From: Bythopirellula sp041737835
GTDB lineage: Bacteria; Planctomycetota; Planctomycetia; Pirellulales; Lacipirellulaceae
DNA length: 64,000 nucleotides
NCBI GenBank assembly: GCA_041737835.1
Contig: JBGSQY010000022.1
Strand: one strand, 5' to 3'
Shown here: piece by piece, positions 8,958-18,605 of the stretch
How positions within the stretch are numbered: position 1 is the first letter of the stretch
Layout: each line of letters opens with the position of its first letter
Notes under the pieces: model-generated
Told to the model about the DNA's origin: nothing
What the model saw: the letters and a program-made list of their open reading frames with translations, nothing else
The model's database searches: none
Program-made: the position numbers and the translations under genes

Positions 8958-11099
8958 ATGAAATATGCTTATCTTGAAATTCCCAGCCCACGGAAGTGGG
9001 CCAGCAGACTTTTTCTGGTTTTACTCGCGCTCGGCGGTGCGATGAATGTAACTGCCGCGGAAACACCAACCAAAATCAAATCAGCCAAGGAGCCCACCTT
9101 GATTCCCCGCAGTGTCTTGTTTGGCAATCCCCAGCGTGCGAGTGCCCGCGTCAGTCCCAATGGCAAATGGTTCAGCTACCTCGCCCCAGTGGATGGGATT
9201 CTCAATGTCTGGGTGGCTCCGATTGATGATATTTCCAAAGCCAAGCCCGTGACCAACGACAAGATTCGCGACATTCGCGGTTACTACTGGGCTTATACAG
9301 GTAATCACATCCTTTATACACAGGACAAGGCCGGCGACGAGAACTGGCACATTTATTCCACGAATGTCGATACGGGCGAAACCAAAGACCTCACGCCGCT
9401 CGACAACATTCATGCTCAAGTTCAAGACACGAGCGACAAATTCCCCAATGAAATCCTGATTGGACTCAATGATCGCATTCCTCAACTTCACGACGTGTGG
9501 CGCGTGAACATCGAAACGGGCGAACGCAAGCTCGTGCAAAAGAATGAAGGGGTTGCCGCCTACGTTACTGACAACGACTTCAATGTGCGGTTTGCCTTCA
9601 ATTACACCCCCGATGGCGGCACCGCGTTGATGAAGCCCAAGAAGCCGGGCGAAACTGGCGAAGGGGCCGAATGGGAAGAGTTCATCACCACCGGTCCTGA
9701 AGATGCTATGAATACGGGCCCCGCAGGCTTCGACAAGACGGGCGATGTGCTGTATTTGCAAGACAGCCGCAATCGCGATACCGGTGGGTTGTACGCTTTG
9801 AATCTCAATACCGGCGAAACCAAGCTCATCGCCGACGATCCCCGCGCCGATGTGGGGAGTGTGATGACCCATCCCACAGAAAAAACTATCCAGGCCGTGA
9901 GCTTTAACTACACCCGCGACGAATGGAAGATTCTCGACGAAGCGATTCGCGCTGATCTCGATTATCTGGCGACCGTCGAAGATGGCGAAGTGCTGGTCAC
10001 GAGTCGTACGCTGGATGACAAGCTCTGGACCGTGGCTTATCTGCTCGATGACGGTCCGATCAAGTTTTATCTTTACGACCGCGACAAAAAGGATGCTAAA
10101 TTCCTGTTCAACAGTCGTGACGATCTCGAAAACTACGAGTTTTCCAAGATGCACAGTCCCATCATCAAGAGTCGCGATGGGCTAAATCTGGTTTCGTATT
10201 TAACCTTACCCAAAGGTTCCGATCCTGATGGCGATGGTGTTCCCGACAAGCCAGTCCCCTTGGTGCTCGACGTGCATGGTGGTCCTTGGGCGCGTGACGA
10301 TTGGGGCTTTAACAGCTCGCATCAATGGTTGGCCGACCGCGGCTACGCCGTATTGAGCGTCAATTACCGTGGCTCGACCGGTTTTGGAAAGAATTTTGTC
10401 AACGCCGCCAACGGTGAATGGTCTCGCAAGATGCATGAAGATTTGATCGACGCTGTGAACTGGGCCGTCGACAAAGGCATTGCTCAACGTGACAAGGTCG
10501 CCATCATGGGTGGCAGCTACGGTGGTTATGCTACGCTCGTCGGTTTGACTTATACGCCCGACGTGTTTGCCTGCGGCGTCGACATTGTCGGCCCGTCGAG
10601 TTTGGTGACGCTGCTTGAGAACGTCCCGCCTTACTGGATTCCGTTCATGCCGGTGATGAAAGTCCGCGTCGGCGATGTCGACACCGAGGAAGGTCGTGCG
10701 GAATTGCTCAAGCGTTCGCCGCTGACGTTGGTGGATAAGATCGTCAAGCCGCTGCTCATCGGCCAAGGGGCCAACGACCCGCGAGTGACGCAGCTCGAAG
10801 CCGACCAAATCGTCGACGCGATGGAATCGAAGAAAATTCCTGTCACCTATGTCCTCTATCCCGACGAAGGTCACGGTTTTTCCAACGAACCGAATCGTAT
10901 GTCGTTCAATGCCGTGACTGAAGCCTTTCTGGCCGAGCAACTTGGTGGGAAATTCGAACCGGTCGGCAAAGACTTTGAAGGTTCGAGCATTCATGTCCCC
11001 GTGGGCGCCGACGGCGTGCCAGGGATTGGTGATCACTTGAGTGCCGATCGCAAGGAAATGCCACCCTTGGAGGAGAAGTCTGAGAAAGCAGCCGAGTAA
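8958..11099 (+). CDS. Secreted S9-family prolyl oligopeptidase/acylaminoacyl peptidase
   Basis: A serine peptidase that cleaves short peptides. The start at ATG 8958 gives 713 residues and a signal peptide (MKYAYLEIPSPRKWASRLFL, cleavage near TAAET), so it acts in the periplasm or outside. The N-terminal two thirds form a beta-propeller with repeated strands (for example NGKWFSYLAPVDGILNVWVA). The C-terminal alpha/beta-hydrolase has the nucleophile GGSYGGYATL (Ser520), the acid in QGANDPRV and the histidine in DEGHGF. An insertion DPDGDGVPDKP looks like a calcium-binding loop just before the hydrolase domain. It is followed by the CotH-like gene on the same strand, 111 nt away with a hairpin between. 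Confidence 0.95.
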   Translation: MKYAYLEIPSPRKWASRLFLVLLALGGAMNVTAAETPTKIKSAKEPTLIPRSVLFGNPQRASARVSPNGKWFSYLAPVDGILNVWVAPIDDISKAKPVTNDKIRDIRGYYWAYTGNHILYTQDKAGDENWHIYSTNVDTGETKDLTPLDNIHAQVQDTSDKFPNEILIGLNDRIPQLHDVWRVNIETGERKLVQKNEGVAAYVTDNDFNVRFAFNYTPDGGTALMKPKKPGETGEGAEWEEFITTGPEDAMNTGPAGFDKTGDVLYLQDSRNRDTGGLYALNLNTGETKLIADDPRADVGSVMTHPTEKTIQAVSFNYTRDEWKILDEAIRADLDYLATVEDGEVLVTSRTLDDKLWTVAYLLDDGPIKFYLYDRDKKDAKFLFNSRDDLENYEFSKMHSPIIKSRDGLNLVSYLTLPKGSDPDGDGVPDKPVPLVLDVHGGPWARDDWGFNSSHQWLADRGYAVLSVNYRGSTGFGKNFVNAANGEWSRKMHEDLIDAVNWAVDKGIAQRDKVAIMGGSYGGYATLVGLTYTPDVFACGVDIVGPSSLVTLLENVPPYWIPFMPVMKVRVGDVDTEEGRAELLKRSPLTLVDKIVKPLLIGQGANDPRVTQLEADQIVDAMESKKIPVTYVLYPDEGHGFSNEPNRMSFNAVTEAFLAEQLGGKFEPVGKDFEGSSIHVPVGADGVPGIGDHLSADRKEMPPLEEKSEKAAE

Positions 11100-11141
11100 G
11101 TACGGCGAAACTTTCGTAGGTCAGCGCGGTTTAATCGAGTT

Positions 11142-11189
11142 AAGCCGGGTCGTCTCGACCCCGATCTAGTGAGAGAGACGATCCGGCTT
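11142..11189 (+). terminator. Hairpin between the S9 peptidase and CotH genes
   Basis: Arms AAGCCGGGTCGTCTC (11142-11156) and GAGACGATCCGGCTT (11175-11189) pair over 15 bp with one G-U. The loop is 18 nt. Only a weak T-rich tail (GCTTGTT) follows, so it could be a terminator of the peptidase gene or a leader structure of the next gene. Confidence 0.6.
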
Positions 11190-11210
11190 GCTTGTTAAAA
11201 GGAACTTGCC

Positions 11211-12917
11211 ATGCGCATCGTGTTCGCTCTGATCGTCGCCTGCCTATTCGCCACATCGCTTATCGCCCAGCCGCCCCAAGGGTTTGGGCCACCGGGCTTT
11301 GGTCCCCCTGGAGGACCCGGATTTGGTGGTCCCGGCGGACCAATGGGGCAAGAACGCAAGCTCGTGGCTGAGTTTGATGAAGATGGCGATGGACGTTTGA
11401 ATCGTGCCGAGCGTGACGCGGCTCGCGAGGAGATGCCCCCGGCAGGCGAGCGACCTGGGCCCCGGTTTGGTCCCCGCAACGACCGGGAGCCTCCCGAACC
11501 AGGTGATGCTATTTCTCCCGGCGATGTGACGGATGCCTCCGAGACAGGTCTTTATGATCCCCACGTGTTGCGCACGCTGTTTTTGAACTTCGAGAACGAC
11601 GATTGGCAAGAAGAACTCGCCGCCTTTTACAACACCGACGTGGATGTTCCCGCGAAATTGATCGTCGATGGTCAGGAATACCGTGACGTCGGCGTTCACT
11701 ACCGCGGCAAGTCGTCTTATTTTATGGTTCCCGCCGGGTATAAGCGGTCACTGAATCTCTCGCTGGACGACGTGCATGAAGATCAACGACTCGATGGCTA
11801 CAAGACGCTGAATTTATTGAATCTCAACGGCGACGACTCGATGTTGAGTTCCGCATTATATTCGCACATCGCTAGGCAATATGTTCCCGCTCCGCGAGCC
11901 AATTTGGTCCGCGTTGTGATCAATGGCGAGAATTGGGGCATCTACGGCAACGTCGAGCAGTTCAACAAAGATTTTCTCAAAGCGAATTATGCCAAGGCCA
12001 AGGGGGCCCGCTGGAAAGTCAGCGGCAGCCCCAACGGCGATGGCGGCCTGAGATACTTGGGCGAAGAGATCGAACCTTATCGCGAACGTTACGAGATCAA
12101 ATCAAAAGACAACGAGAAATCGTGGCAAGCACTTATTGAATTGTGCCGCGTCTTGGAAGAAACGCCCCCTGAAGAGTTGCAGGCCAAACTCGAACCGATT
12201 TTGGATATCGAATCGACGCTATGGTTTTTGGCGCTCGACGTGGCTCTGGTCAATAGCGACGGCTATTGGACGCGGGCGAGTGATTACAGTCTATTTCTCG
12301 ATGCCGACGGGCGATTCCATTTGATCCCACACGACATGAACGAAGCATTGCGCGAAGGTCATGGACCGCCGGGAGGCCGTCGCGGTCCGCCGGGAGGATT
12401 TGGCCCTCCCGATGGCCGACGTGCCGAGGGACCACCGCCGGGTGGCTCACCATTCGGTCCACCAGGGATGGGACCACCCCCAGGATTTGGCCCGCCAGGA
12501 GGTGGACGAGGCGGACCGCGCGAAGGGGGCGCAGATTTGGACCCGCTTGTCGGCTTGGAAAACGAGCGAACACCCCTACGGAGTAAATTGCTCGCCGTGC
12601 CGGAACTAAGGGAGCGCTACTTGGCAGCCGTACGCACGATTGCCGAACAGTCGCTCGATTGGGAGCAGCTTGGCCCTGTCGTGGCTGAGTACCGCGAGTT
12701 GATTGCCGACGAAGTCGCTGCCGACACGAAGAAACTAGGCACAACCGAGGGATTCTTGCAGGCTACGTCCGACGACGCGAAGACGAAGGGGTTAAAGAAC
12801 TTTGTTGAACGCCGGCGGAAGTTCTTGTTGGAGAAGACCAAAGACGTTGATCTATCATTAGCCCCGGAGACCAGAAGCGGGCCATCAGGTCAGGTCCCGG
12901 ATACCTCAGTTGACTAA
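11211..12917 (+). CDS. Secreted CotH-kinase-family protein with EF-hand motif and PPG-rich tracts
   Basis: The 568-residue protein opens with a signal peptide (MRIVFALIVACLFATSLIAQ), then a Gly/Pro-rich tract. One EF-hand-like loop follows (DEDGDGRLNRAE, about 60-71). The CotH domain spans roughly 115-550: NDDWQEELAAFY, VGVHYRGKSSYF, and NLLNLNGDDSMLSSALY are family hallmarks. PHDMNEAL (about 380) is the likely metal-binding region. Known CotH proteins are atypical secreted kinases that phosphorylate spore-coat proteins in Bacillus; the substrate here is unknown. A second tract rich in GPPGG interrupts the domain at about 385-430. Planctomycetes do not make endospores, so an envelope role is more likely. 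Confidence 0.88.
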   Translation: MRIVFALIVACLFATSLIAQPPQGFGPPGFGPPGGPGFGGPGGPMGQERKLVAEFDEDGDGRLNRAERDAAREEMPPAGERPGPRFGPRNDREPPEPGDAISPGDVTDASETGLYDPHVLRTLFLNFENDDWQEELAAFYNTDVDVPAKLIVDGQEYRDVGVHYRGKSSYFMVPAGYKRSLNLSLDDVHEDQRLDGYKTLNLLNLNGDDSMLSSALYSHIARQYVPAPRANLVRVVINGENWGIYGNVEQFNKDFLKANYAKAKGARWKVSGSPNGDGGLRYLGEEIEPYRERYEIKSKDNEKSWQALIELCRVLEETPPEELQAKLEPILDIESTLWFLALDVALVNSDGYWTRASDYSLFLDADGRFHLIPHDMNEALREGHGPPGGRRGPPGGFGPPDGRRAEGPPPGGSPFGPPGMGPPPGFGPPGGGRGGPREGGADLDPLVGLENERTPLRSKLLAVPELRERYLAAVRTIAEQSLDWEQLGPVVAEYRELIADEVAADTKKLGTTEGFLQATSDDAKTKGLKNFVERRRKFLLEKTKDVDLSLAPETRSGPSGQVPDTSVD

Positions 12918-13145
12918 GTGTTTTCTTTGCGTCTTTAGTGGATGGCGGCAATACACGGCCCTCACTCATGCGCCACAGAGTCGAAAACACGTTCATTGTT
13001 AATTATCAGGCATAGACGCGATTTGAAACCGACCGCCCAAAAAAGACCCGTAGGTTGTTGCCCGCTCTGATATGCTCTAACATCTTATTGTTCCAAGAGA
13101 CCGACGGCGGACTTCGAATACCTCTTTTTTTTTGGTGAGCGCTCA

Positions 13146-14549
13146 GTGAAATTGAAGAAGCGTCGCACGATCGACAAATGGGATGTTGCGCGTCGACAAA
13201 GCCTGTTGAGTGCACGTTGGCTGACCCCGCCGCGCTTGTTTGTCGGCTCGTTTGCCGTCTTGATTCTTGTGGGCACGCTCGGCCTCCTCTTTCTGCCAGG
13301 CCTCTATACGGGCGAACCCCTTGGCTGGATAGACGCACTTTTTACTTCGACAAGCGCGGTTTGCGTGACCGGCTTGATTGTTGAGGACACCGCCACGTAC
13401 TTTACCATGGCCGGGCAGGCGTGGTTACTCTTGCTGATTCAGTTGGGTGGTTTGGGGATGATTGCCTTTTCGAGCATTATTATCACCGCCTTGGGAAAGA
13501 GACTTTCGTTGCGACACGAGGCATTTTCGAACGATCTCTCTCGTGCGGCCCCTCATGTGAATATGCGCCAACTCACGTTTGACGTGCTTCGCTTTACGAT
13601 CGCGATTGAACTGCTCGGTGCGATCATTTTGTATGTCTTATGGATTTCACACATGGGTTGGGTCGATGCCGCTTGGCCTGCAGTCTTCCATTCAGTGAGC
13701 GCCTTTTGCAACGCTGGATTTTCTACTTTCAGCAACAGCCTGATGAGCTTTCAGAAAGCCCCAGCGACATTGATCGTCATCATGTCTCTGATTGTCGCAG
13801 GGGGGCTGGGTTTCCTGGCTATGGAAGAAATCCATCTCCGCTATGTCGCAGGTCAACAGAATAAGATCTTCCGAATATCCTTGCACAGCCGGATCGTCGT
13901 GGTGACCACGATCGCGTTGATCCTGGGAGGATGGGTTCTCTTTGCAGGTTTTGAAAATGACGCCTCGCTGAGGCATCTTTCGATAGCCGATCAGGCAACC
14001 AATTCCTTATTCTTGAGCGTCACGGCGCGAACGGCGGGATTTAACTCCGTCGATTATTCCCAAGCGAGCGACAGTGCTAATTTCCTGACGATCATTCTGA
14101 TGATGATCGGTGGATCTCCAGGTTCCACCGCCGGGGGGATCAAGACAACAACCTTCGCGCTCATTGGTTTGGTTGCCTGGTCACGGTTTATGGGGTACGA
14201 ATCGACCAGTTTTGCGGGGCGATCCATACCTAAGGAAACCACCGAGCGAGCTATCGGACTCTTTGTCATGGCGTTTGGTCTGGTGACCGTCGGCATCTTG
14301 TTGCTCACAGCCATTCAGCCGGCGCAAGACCGGTTTTTAAGCCAAATGTTTGAGGTCGTCAGCGCCTTTAATACCGTCGGGCTTTCTATGGGAGAAACAC
14401 CTGCCCTCAACAACCGGGGGCGGCTACTCATGGCGTTGCTCATGTTTCTGGGGCGGGTAGGTCCCTTGACGCTCGCCTCGGCTATTGCGATCGGTCAATA
14501 CAGGCGTAGTAATTTCCGCTACTCGTACGAAGACGTCATCGTCGGGTAA
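13146..14549 (+). CDS. ktrB: Potassium uptake channel subunit, TrkH/KtrB family
   Basis: Integral membrane ion-conducting subunit of a K+ uptake system. It is 467 residues from GTG 13146; upstream sequence offers no better start. The four pore-loop filters of the family are visible: TSTSAVCVTGL (about 78), SAFCNAGFS (about 190), TARTAGFNS (about 300) and FNTVGLSMG (about 410). The length is close to KtrB, and the partner has a single RCK unit, so the pair is Ktr-like rather than the longer TrkH/TrkA of enterobacteria. The gating gene starts 22 nt downstream, so the two form an operon. Confidence 0.93.
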   Translation: MKLKKRRTIDKWDVARRQSLLSARWLTPPRLFVGSFAVLILVGTLGLLFLPGLYTGEPLGWIDALFTSTSAVCVTGLIVEDTATYFTMAGQAWLLLLIQLGGLGMIAFSSIIITALGKRLSLRHEAFSNDLSRAAPHVNMRQLTFDVLRFTIAIELLGAIILYVLWISHMGWVDAAWPAVFHSVSAFCNAGFSTFSNSLMSFQKAPATLIVIMSLIVAGGLGFLAMEEIHLRYVAGQQNKIFRISLHSRIVVVTTIALILGGWVLFAGFENDASLRHLSIADQATNSLFLSVTARTAGFNSVDYSQASDSANFLTIILMMIGGSPGSTAGGIKTTTFALIGLVAWSRFMGYESTSFAGRSIPKETTERAIGLFVMAFGLVTVGILLLTAIQPAQDRFLSQMFEVVSAFNTVGLSMGETPALNNRGRLLMALLMFLGRVGPLTLASAIAIGQYRRSNFRYSYEDVIVG

Positions 14550-14571
14550 AACGTGCTCTGAGAGAATAGTT

Positions 14572-15228
14572 ATGAAACGATTCGTCATTGTCGGTCTGGG
14601 AAATTTTGGCGCGAGCGTCGCAGAGGCATTATTTGCCAAAGGTCATGAGGTCGTCGCGATTGATCCTGACGAGAAATCGGTCGACCGCGTGGCCCCGTTC
14701 GTCACGCGCGCGGCGGTGGGTGATGGGCGCGACGTGCAGGTGCTGGAGCGTATAGGAGCTAAGGGAGCCGATGCAGGGGTGATCAGCACTGGGGACGATA
14801 TCACGGCAAGCATACTTTCGACGATGGCCCTGCACGACATCCATGTTCGCGACGTTTATGTCAAAGTCATTTCACGCGATCACGCAAGGGTAATGGATCA
14901 CCTAGGTGTCACGGAATCAATCTTTCCAGAACGTGAATCTGCGATCTCACTTGGATCGCGCATGTCTGGAGTTGGTCTGTTGAATTACGTCCGACTGGGG
15001 CCAGGTTTTAGCATTCAGGAGATGGCGGTACCGGAGTGTTGGAGTGGCAAATCGCTACGCGCTTTGGAACTTCGCAGGCAATTCGGCATTTCCGTAATCG
15101 CAATTCACGATGTGCTGACAGATAAGATCGACCCTGCTCCGGATCCCGACGCCTTGTTGAAGGATTCAGAAACGCTGCTTGTCGCTGGCAAAGATGAGGA
15201 TCTCGTCCGAATTGCCGAAGTCCATTAA
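14572..15228 (+). CDS. ktrA: Potassium uptake gating subunit (RCK domain), KtrA/TrkA family
   Basis: Cytoplasmic regulatory ring subunit of the channel encoded just upstream. The start at ATG 14572 gives 218 residues and places the nucleotide-binding glycine motif VIVGLGNFGASVAEAL at the N-terminus, as in the family. RCK_N (about 1-130) is followed by a TrkA_C domain (about 138-218). A single RCK unit is the KtrA arrangement; enterobacterial TrkA has two. Family members bind NAD(H) or ATP/ADP to gate K+ flow. It ends 53 nt from the convergent monooxygenase-fold gene. Confidence 0.93.
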   Translation: MKRFVIVGLGNFGASVAEALFAKGHEVVAIDPDEKSVDRVAPFVTRAAVGDGRDVQVLERIGAKGADAGVISTGDDITASILSTMALHDIHVRDVYVKVISRDHARVMDHLGVTESIFPERESAISLGSRMSGVGLLNYVRLGPGFSIQEMAVPECWSGKSLRALELRRQFGISVIAIHDVLTDKIDPAPDPDALLKDSETLLVAGKDEDLVRIAEVH

Positions 15229-15281
15229 GTGGCAATATTGGCTGGCAGGCTCGAAGCGAAGGCACCAAGGCGCATGATAGG

Positions 15282-15572
15282 TTAAGGAGTCGCTTGCTCC
15301 CACGTATCCAACTGCCGCGTGGCAATCCAGGGCCCTGCGACGCTCGCAAACCACGCAAAATGCTCCGAGGCGGTGTGGACGTTGAATGCCGCTTCGTCGT
15401 CGTAGCGCTCAAAGATAAATACACGCAGATCGTCGGCGGGGTCGAATGCCACGTCAAACTGCCGGCAGCCGGTTTCTTTAGTAAGCGAGTTATTCGCGTG
15501 CCGTAACACGGCCTCGCGAAACGGGCCGACGTGCTCGGGCTGAATCGTAATGTAAACCGTGACAACGAACAT
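15282..15572 (-). CDS. Small ABM-domain protein (putative quinol monooxygenase)
   Basis: A 96-residue protein with the antibiotic-biosynthesis-monooxygenase ferredoxin-like fold: opening strand FVVTVYITIQPEHVGPFREA, central LRVFIFERYDDEAAFNVH, and HFAWFASVAGPWI near the end. Relatives such as YgiN and LsrG act as cofactor-free quinol oxidases or isomerases, but the fold is used for many reactions. It is the last gene of the four-gene operon that begins with the formylglutamate-amidohydrolase-like gene, 42 nt after the ATP-grasp gene. The link to that pathway rests on position only. Confidence 0.85.
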   Translation of the reverse strand: MFVVTVYITIQPEHVGPFREAVLRHANNSLTKETGCRQFDVAFDPADDLRVFIFERYDDEAAFNVHTASEHFAWFASVAGPWIATRQLDTWEQATP

Positions 15573-15614
15573 TGAAATTTTCCATTTAGCCGAATCGTTT
15601 CGGTTCGGTATTTG

Positions 15615-16661
15615 TTACAAGGTGGCCATATCAACGTTATTGAAATTGCGTTGATAGAAACCCATATATTGCACTTTTCGCTCGAGGGCTTCAATCACGG
15701 GGATCGTGAAATTTACGTTTTCAAAGCTTTGGGCACTTCCCAAACCGCCGGGACTGAAAACATTGATCTCCATCAGCTTGTTGCCAACGATGTCGAGTCC
15801 CACAAAGAACATACCGTCGGCCACGAGCTTGGGCCGCACGATTTCCGCGATCCGCAAGGCGGCGTCATCCACGACGGCTTGCGCCTTCTTGCCCCCCGCG
15901 TGAATATTGCTGCGAATGTCATCGCCGCTGCGAACCCGGCGGAAGGCGGCATATTTGCCTTTATAACGGAGCGGCTGGCCGTTCATCATAAACAGCCGCA
16001 TATCCCCTTCGGCGGCGAGCGGCAGATATTCCTGCGCGACGACATACCCATCGCGTGAAATCGATTCGATCATTTGATTGAGATTGCCAAGCTGATCGCC
16101 CACGATGCGAAAGACCCCCTGCCCTCCCGAGCCTTGCAGCGGCTTAATCACCACGTCGTTGTTGTGCGAGCGTGCGAAGTCGCGAATCTCGTTGCGATCG
16201 CGGGTGATGAGCGTGGCGGGGCGCACTTCTTCGGGAAACAGCTGGAAGTACATCTTGTTGATGGCGTGATTCAGGCCGTCGGGATCGTTGAGCACAATCA
16301 CCCCATGGCGCATAGCGGCTCGGCCGAAGATAATTCCCGCTTGCTGGGCCCAACTGCGAGGTCCCTGATCTTGAGCCGGATCGTTGCGCAACATCAAAAT
16401 ATCGAGGTCCTGCACGCTGATCCGCTCGATGATGCCGTTCGGGCCGCGTAGTTCCTGCAGGAAGGTCTTCGTGGATTTGTATTTTTGGCCCGGAGCCGTC
16501 CGCGCTCGGGCTCGAACTTGATCATCGGGATCAAACGCAAAATCGCCTGTGCCAATCATCCAGGCCTGATGGCCCTGATTGATCGCGGTCATAGCCAGCC
16601 GCGTGGTGGTGTAGCCATCTTCTTCGGTCGCAATGTTATTAACGACAAAACCAATCCGCAT
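15615..16661 (-). CDS. ATP-grasp ligase, glutathione synthase/RimK-like
   Basis: Forms a peptide-type bond by activating a carboxylate as an acyl phosphate. It is 348 residues. The N-terminal pre-ATP-grasp domain begins MRIGFVVNNIATEEDGYTTT. The ATP-grasp core has VVIKPLQGSGGQGVFRI (nucleotide lysine and glycine loop, about 192-208), QEYLP, GDMRLFMMNG and the metal-binding LMEINVFSPGG (about 302-312), the latter resembling glutathione synthase. True glutathione synthesis would also need a gamma-glutamylcysteine synthetase, which is absent nearby. The gene follows the DUF1704 peptidase by 21 nt, so it probably acts on a small peptide or on a protein tail handled by the same operon. Confidence 0.87.
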   Translation of the reverse strand: MRIGFVVNNIATEEDGYTTTRLAMTAINQGHQAWMIGTGDFAFDPDDQVRARARTAPGQKYKSTKTFLQELRGPNGIIERISVQDLDILMLRNDPAQDQGPRSWAQQAGIIFGRAAMRHGVIVLNDPDGLNHAINKMYFQLFPEEVRPATLITRDRNEIRDFARSHNNDVVIKPLQGSGGQGVFRIVGDQLGNLNQMIESISRDGYVVAQEYLPLAAEGDMRLFMMNGQPLRYKGKYAAFRRVRSGDDIRSNIHAGGKKAQAVVDDAALRIAEIVRPKLVADGMFFVGLDIVGNKLMEINVFSPGGLGSAQSFENVNFTIPVIEALERKVQYMGFYQRNFNNVDMATL

Positions 16662-16682
16662 AAACTGTTCCTGTGAAGAGCA

Positions 16683-18605
16683 TCAGTCTTCAATGAGATT
16701 GAGGACCGTCATCCCCGAGCCAAGTCGTTCCAGGCGTTCCGCCACGCCGGGAAGTTGCAAGTAACGCGGCTGGAGCGTCGCCGGTAATATTACCTTGCGA
16801 TGCAACAACTCGCGCACGAAGCGAATATGTTCGCTCGCAATCTTACCTACGAACAAGGGGTCGAGCGTCCCCCCTTGTCCTAAATAGTCCAAGATTTCAA
16901 CTAACCCCCGCAGATAGACGGCATCCTTGGTCAATCCGCCACCACGGTAGACACGCATCGTGACGGTATAAGCGACACGTTGAGCAAATTCAAACTCTTT
17001 GGCGAGCGCCCGAAAAGTTTCGACAAACGTAGCACCTTCCAGCAACATATGCACCGCCCACACTCGTGCGGCCAACAACCGCAAACGGGGCTTGCTCAAA
17101 CCACCCACCAAGTATTCGCTGAGTACGGCGATGCCTTCTTGCAGCGAATCGTAACCCGCCAACCCTGTGTGTAGCAGCTTAAAGGGCTCGACCAGTCCGT
17201 TGTAATACGTGAGCAAGTGCGTGCCGACTTCATGGTGCAATAGCGCGTTGATCCGGCTACGAGGGATTTTCGCGTCGCGGCCAATTAGCAGATCGCCGTC
17301 GGAACACATCAATCCCGCGTACATGTCTTCGCGAATCACCACCTCGGCCGTGAACTGCGGCATCAGCTTTTTGTAATAGTCCACTTCCTTGCGCGCATGT
17401 TTGGCAAACTCCGCGGCGGTCACTTCGCCTTGGCTCACATCCTCGCGGCTATGAGCCTTGATTTTTTCTAGCAAACTTTGTGCCAGGCTCAGCAAACTCG
17501 CGCTCAATTCGCCGTAGACTTGTTGGCTGCCAAAGACGAATCGTTTGGTGCCCACGTCGCTGAGCATCGTGATCTTGCGGTCGAGTTCGTCGCGGCGTTC
17601 GTGAAACAATTCATGCAGCGTCGGGTCCTCGATTTTGTCGATGGCGAGTTGAAACAGCTGCCGTTTAAGTCCTGATGGTTCCATCGCGAGCGGGCGATAG
17701 TAATAACGCGGCTCAGCTTCAAAATGCCCCTTCTGAAATTCATGCCACGCAGCCTCGGCGTTCACGGGCGTAACTTGCAGGAGAAAACTAAAGCTCTTGC
17801 TGATTTCATTGAGCCGACGATCGACGAAGCGTACCGAGTTAAGAATCGTGCTACGACCGAGCGAATAAAAATGCTCGGGGGTAGCGTTGGTGTGAACCTT
17901 GCAAAAAGCGAAGAACGCCTGCTTGAGAGCCCGTCCGATGTTGCGTTTCACCATCCGCAAAACCGACGGATACAACTCCCCTGTGGAATGATTGCGATAA
18001 ACGGGGCGAACGCAGATCCCCACAACTTCCGAACCCATTTCGTAAAGTTTCGCCGGGGTCAGCAGTACGGCGACACTTCCCAAAGTTGCATTTGGTGTGG
18101 TATCGACCGCCACAGCCGCCGGTTGTTTCAAATATGTGATTCGTTCCAGTTGCCGACGCAAAGCTTCGATGGTTCGCATCGGCGTATGCGGGCTGCGAGC
18201 TTCGATGGAGAATGCCGGGCGAAACTCCGTCGGTTCGAGCGCGCTTTCGGCAAAAGCCGCTTTGACGTCGGCATCTTCCGCGGACCAAACCTCAATAATT
18301 AGGAACGCTCCGAATCGCTCGCGCTGCAATTCGATAATTGTCTTCAAGAGTTGCAGTAACTCTTTTTTGACCATCAAGGGGGGAATTATCAAATACGCCG
18401 CTTCACCTTTGACCAACTCCGCCGTGCCAAAATCATTCTCAGCAGTCTGACGATACACAGCGAGAAAAGGCAACGGCCGTTCCATATAGAGCGATCCGCC
18501 ACCAGGGAGATCGCATCGCACGGGTTGCCCCGCCAACAGCCGCGCATGGATGTCGTCCAAAAATTCTTGGGAAAGGGTCGATATTGAAGCGATTCCGCGG
18601 CTCAA
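16683..18605 (-). CDS. DUF1704 / QEGLA-motif metallopeptidase (MATCAP-like)
   Basis: A 640-residue member of the TIGR02421/DUF1704 family, historically named flavohemoglobin expression-modulating QEGLA motif protein. The zinc motif HExxxH is present as HEVGTH (458-463), and the QEG of SLQEGIAVLSEY (489-491) follows, its Glu being the expected third ligand. In animals this domain defines MATCAP, the metallo-carboxypeptidase that detyrosinates tubulin. The N-terminal 300 residues are an uncharacterised alpha/beta region. The start is TTG at 18605, overlapping the upstream gene's stop by 4 nt (TTGA), so translation is coupled. Active-site residues look intact, which suggests a working peptidase; its substrate is unknown. 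Confidence 0.88.
   Translation of the reverse strand: MSRGIASISTLSQEFLDDIHARLLAGQPVRCDLPGGGSLYMERPLPFLAVYRQTAENDFGTAELVKGEAAYLIIPPLMVKKELLQLLKTIIELQRERFGAFLIIEVWSAEDADVKAAFAESALEPTEFRPAFSIEARSPHTPMRTIEALRRQLERITYLKQPAAVAVDTTPNATLGSVAVLLTPAKLYEMGSEVVGICVRPVYRNHSTGELYPSVLRMVKRNIGRALKQAFFAFCKVHTNATPEHFYSLGRSTILNSVRFVDRRLNEISKSFSFLLQVTPVNAEAAWHEFQKGHFEAEPRYYYRPLAMEPSGLKRQLFQLAIDKIEDPTLHELFHERRDELDRKITMLSDVGTKRFVFGSQQVYGELSASLLSLAQSLLEKIKAHSREDVSQGEVTAAEFAKHARKEVDYYKKLMPQFTAEVVIREDMYAGLMCSDGDLLIGRDAKIPRSRINALLHHEVGTHLLTYYNGLVEPFKLLHTGLAGYDSLQEGIAVLSEYLVGGLSKPRLRLLAARVWAVHMLLEGATFVETFRALAKEFEFAQRVAYTVTMRVYRGGGLTKDAVYLRGLVEILDYLGQGGTLDPLFVGKIASEHIRFVRELLHRKVILPATLQPRYLQLPGVAERLERLGSGMTVLNLIED

Noticed and set aside
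9081..10154. A 357-codon minus-strand frame inside the S9 peptidase gene
   Set aside because: Antisense shadow of a clear beta-propeller peptidase; no motif and no start signal.
12361..12520. GPPGG-coding tract in the CotH gene as a DNA tandem repeat
   Set aside because: The repeat is at protein level (Gly/Pro-rich) with varied codons and is in frame, so it is part of the gene.
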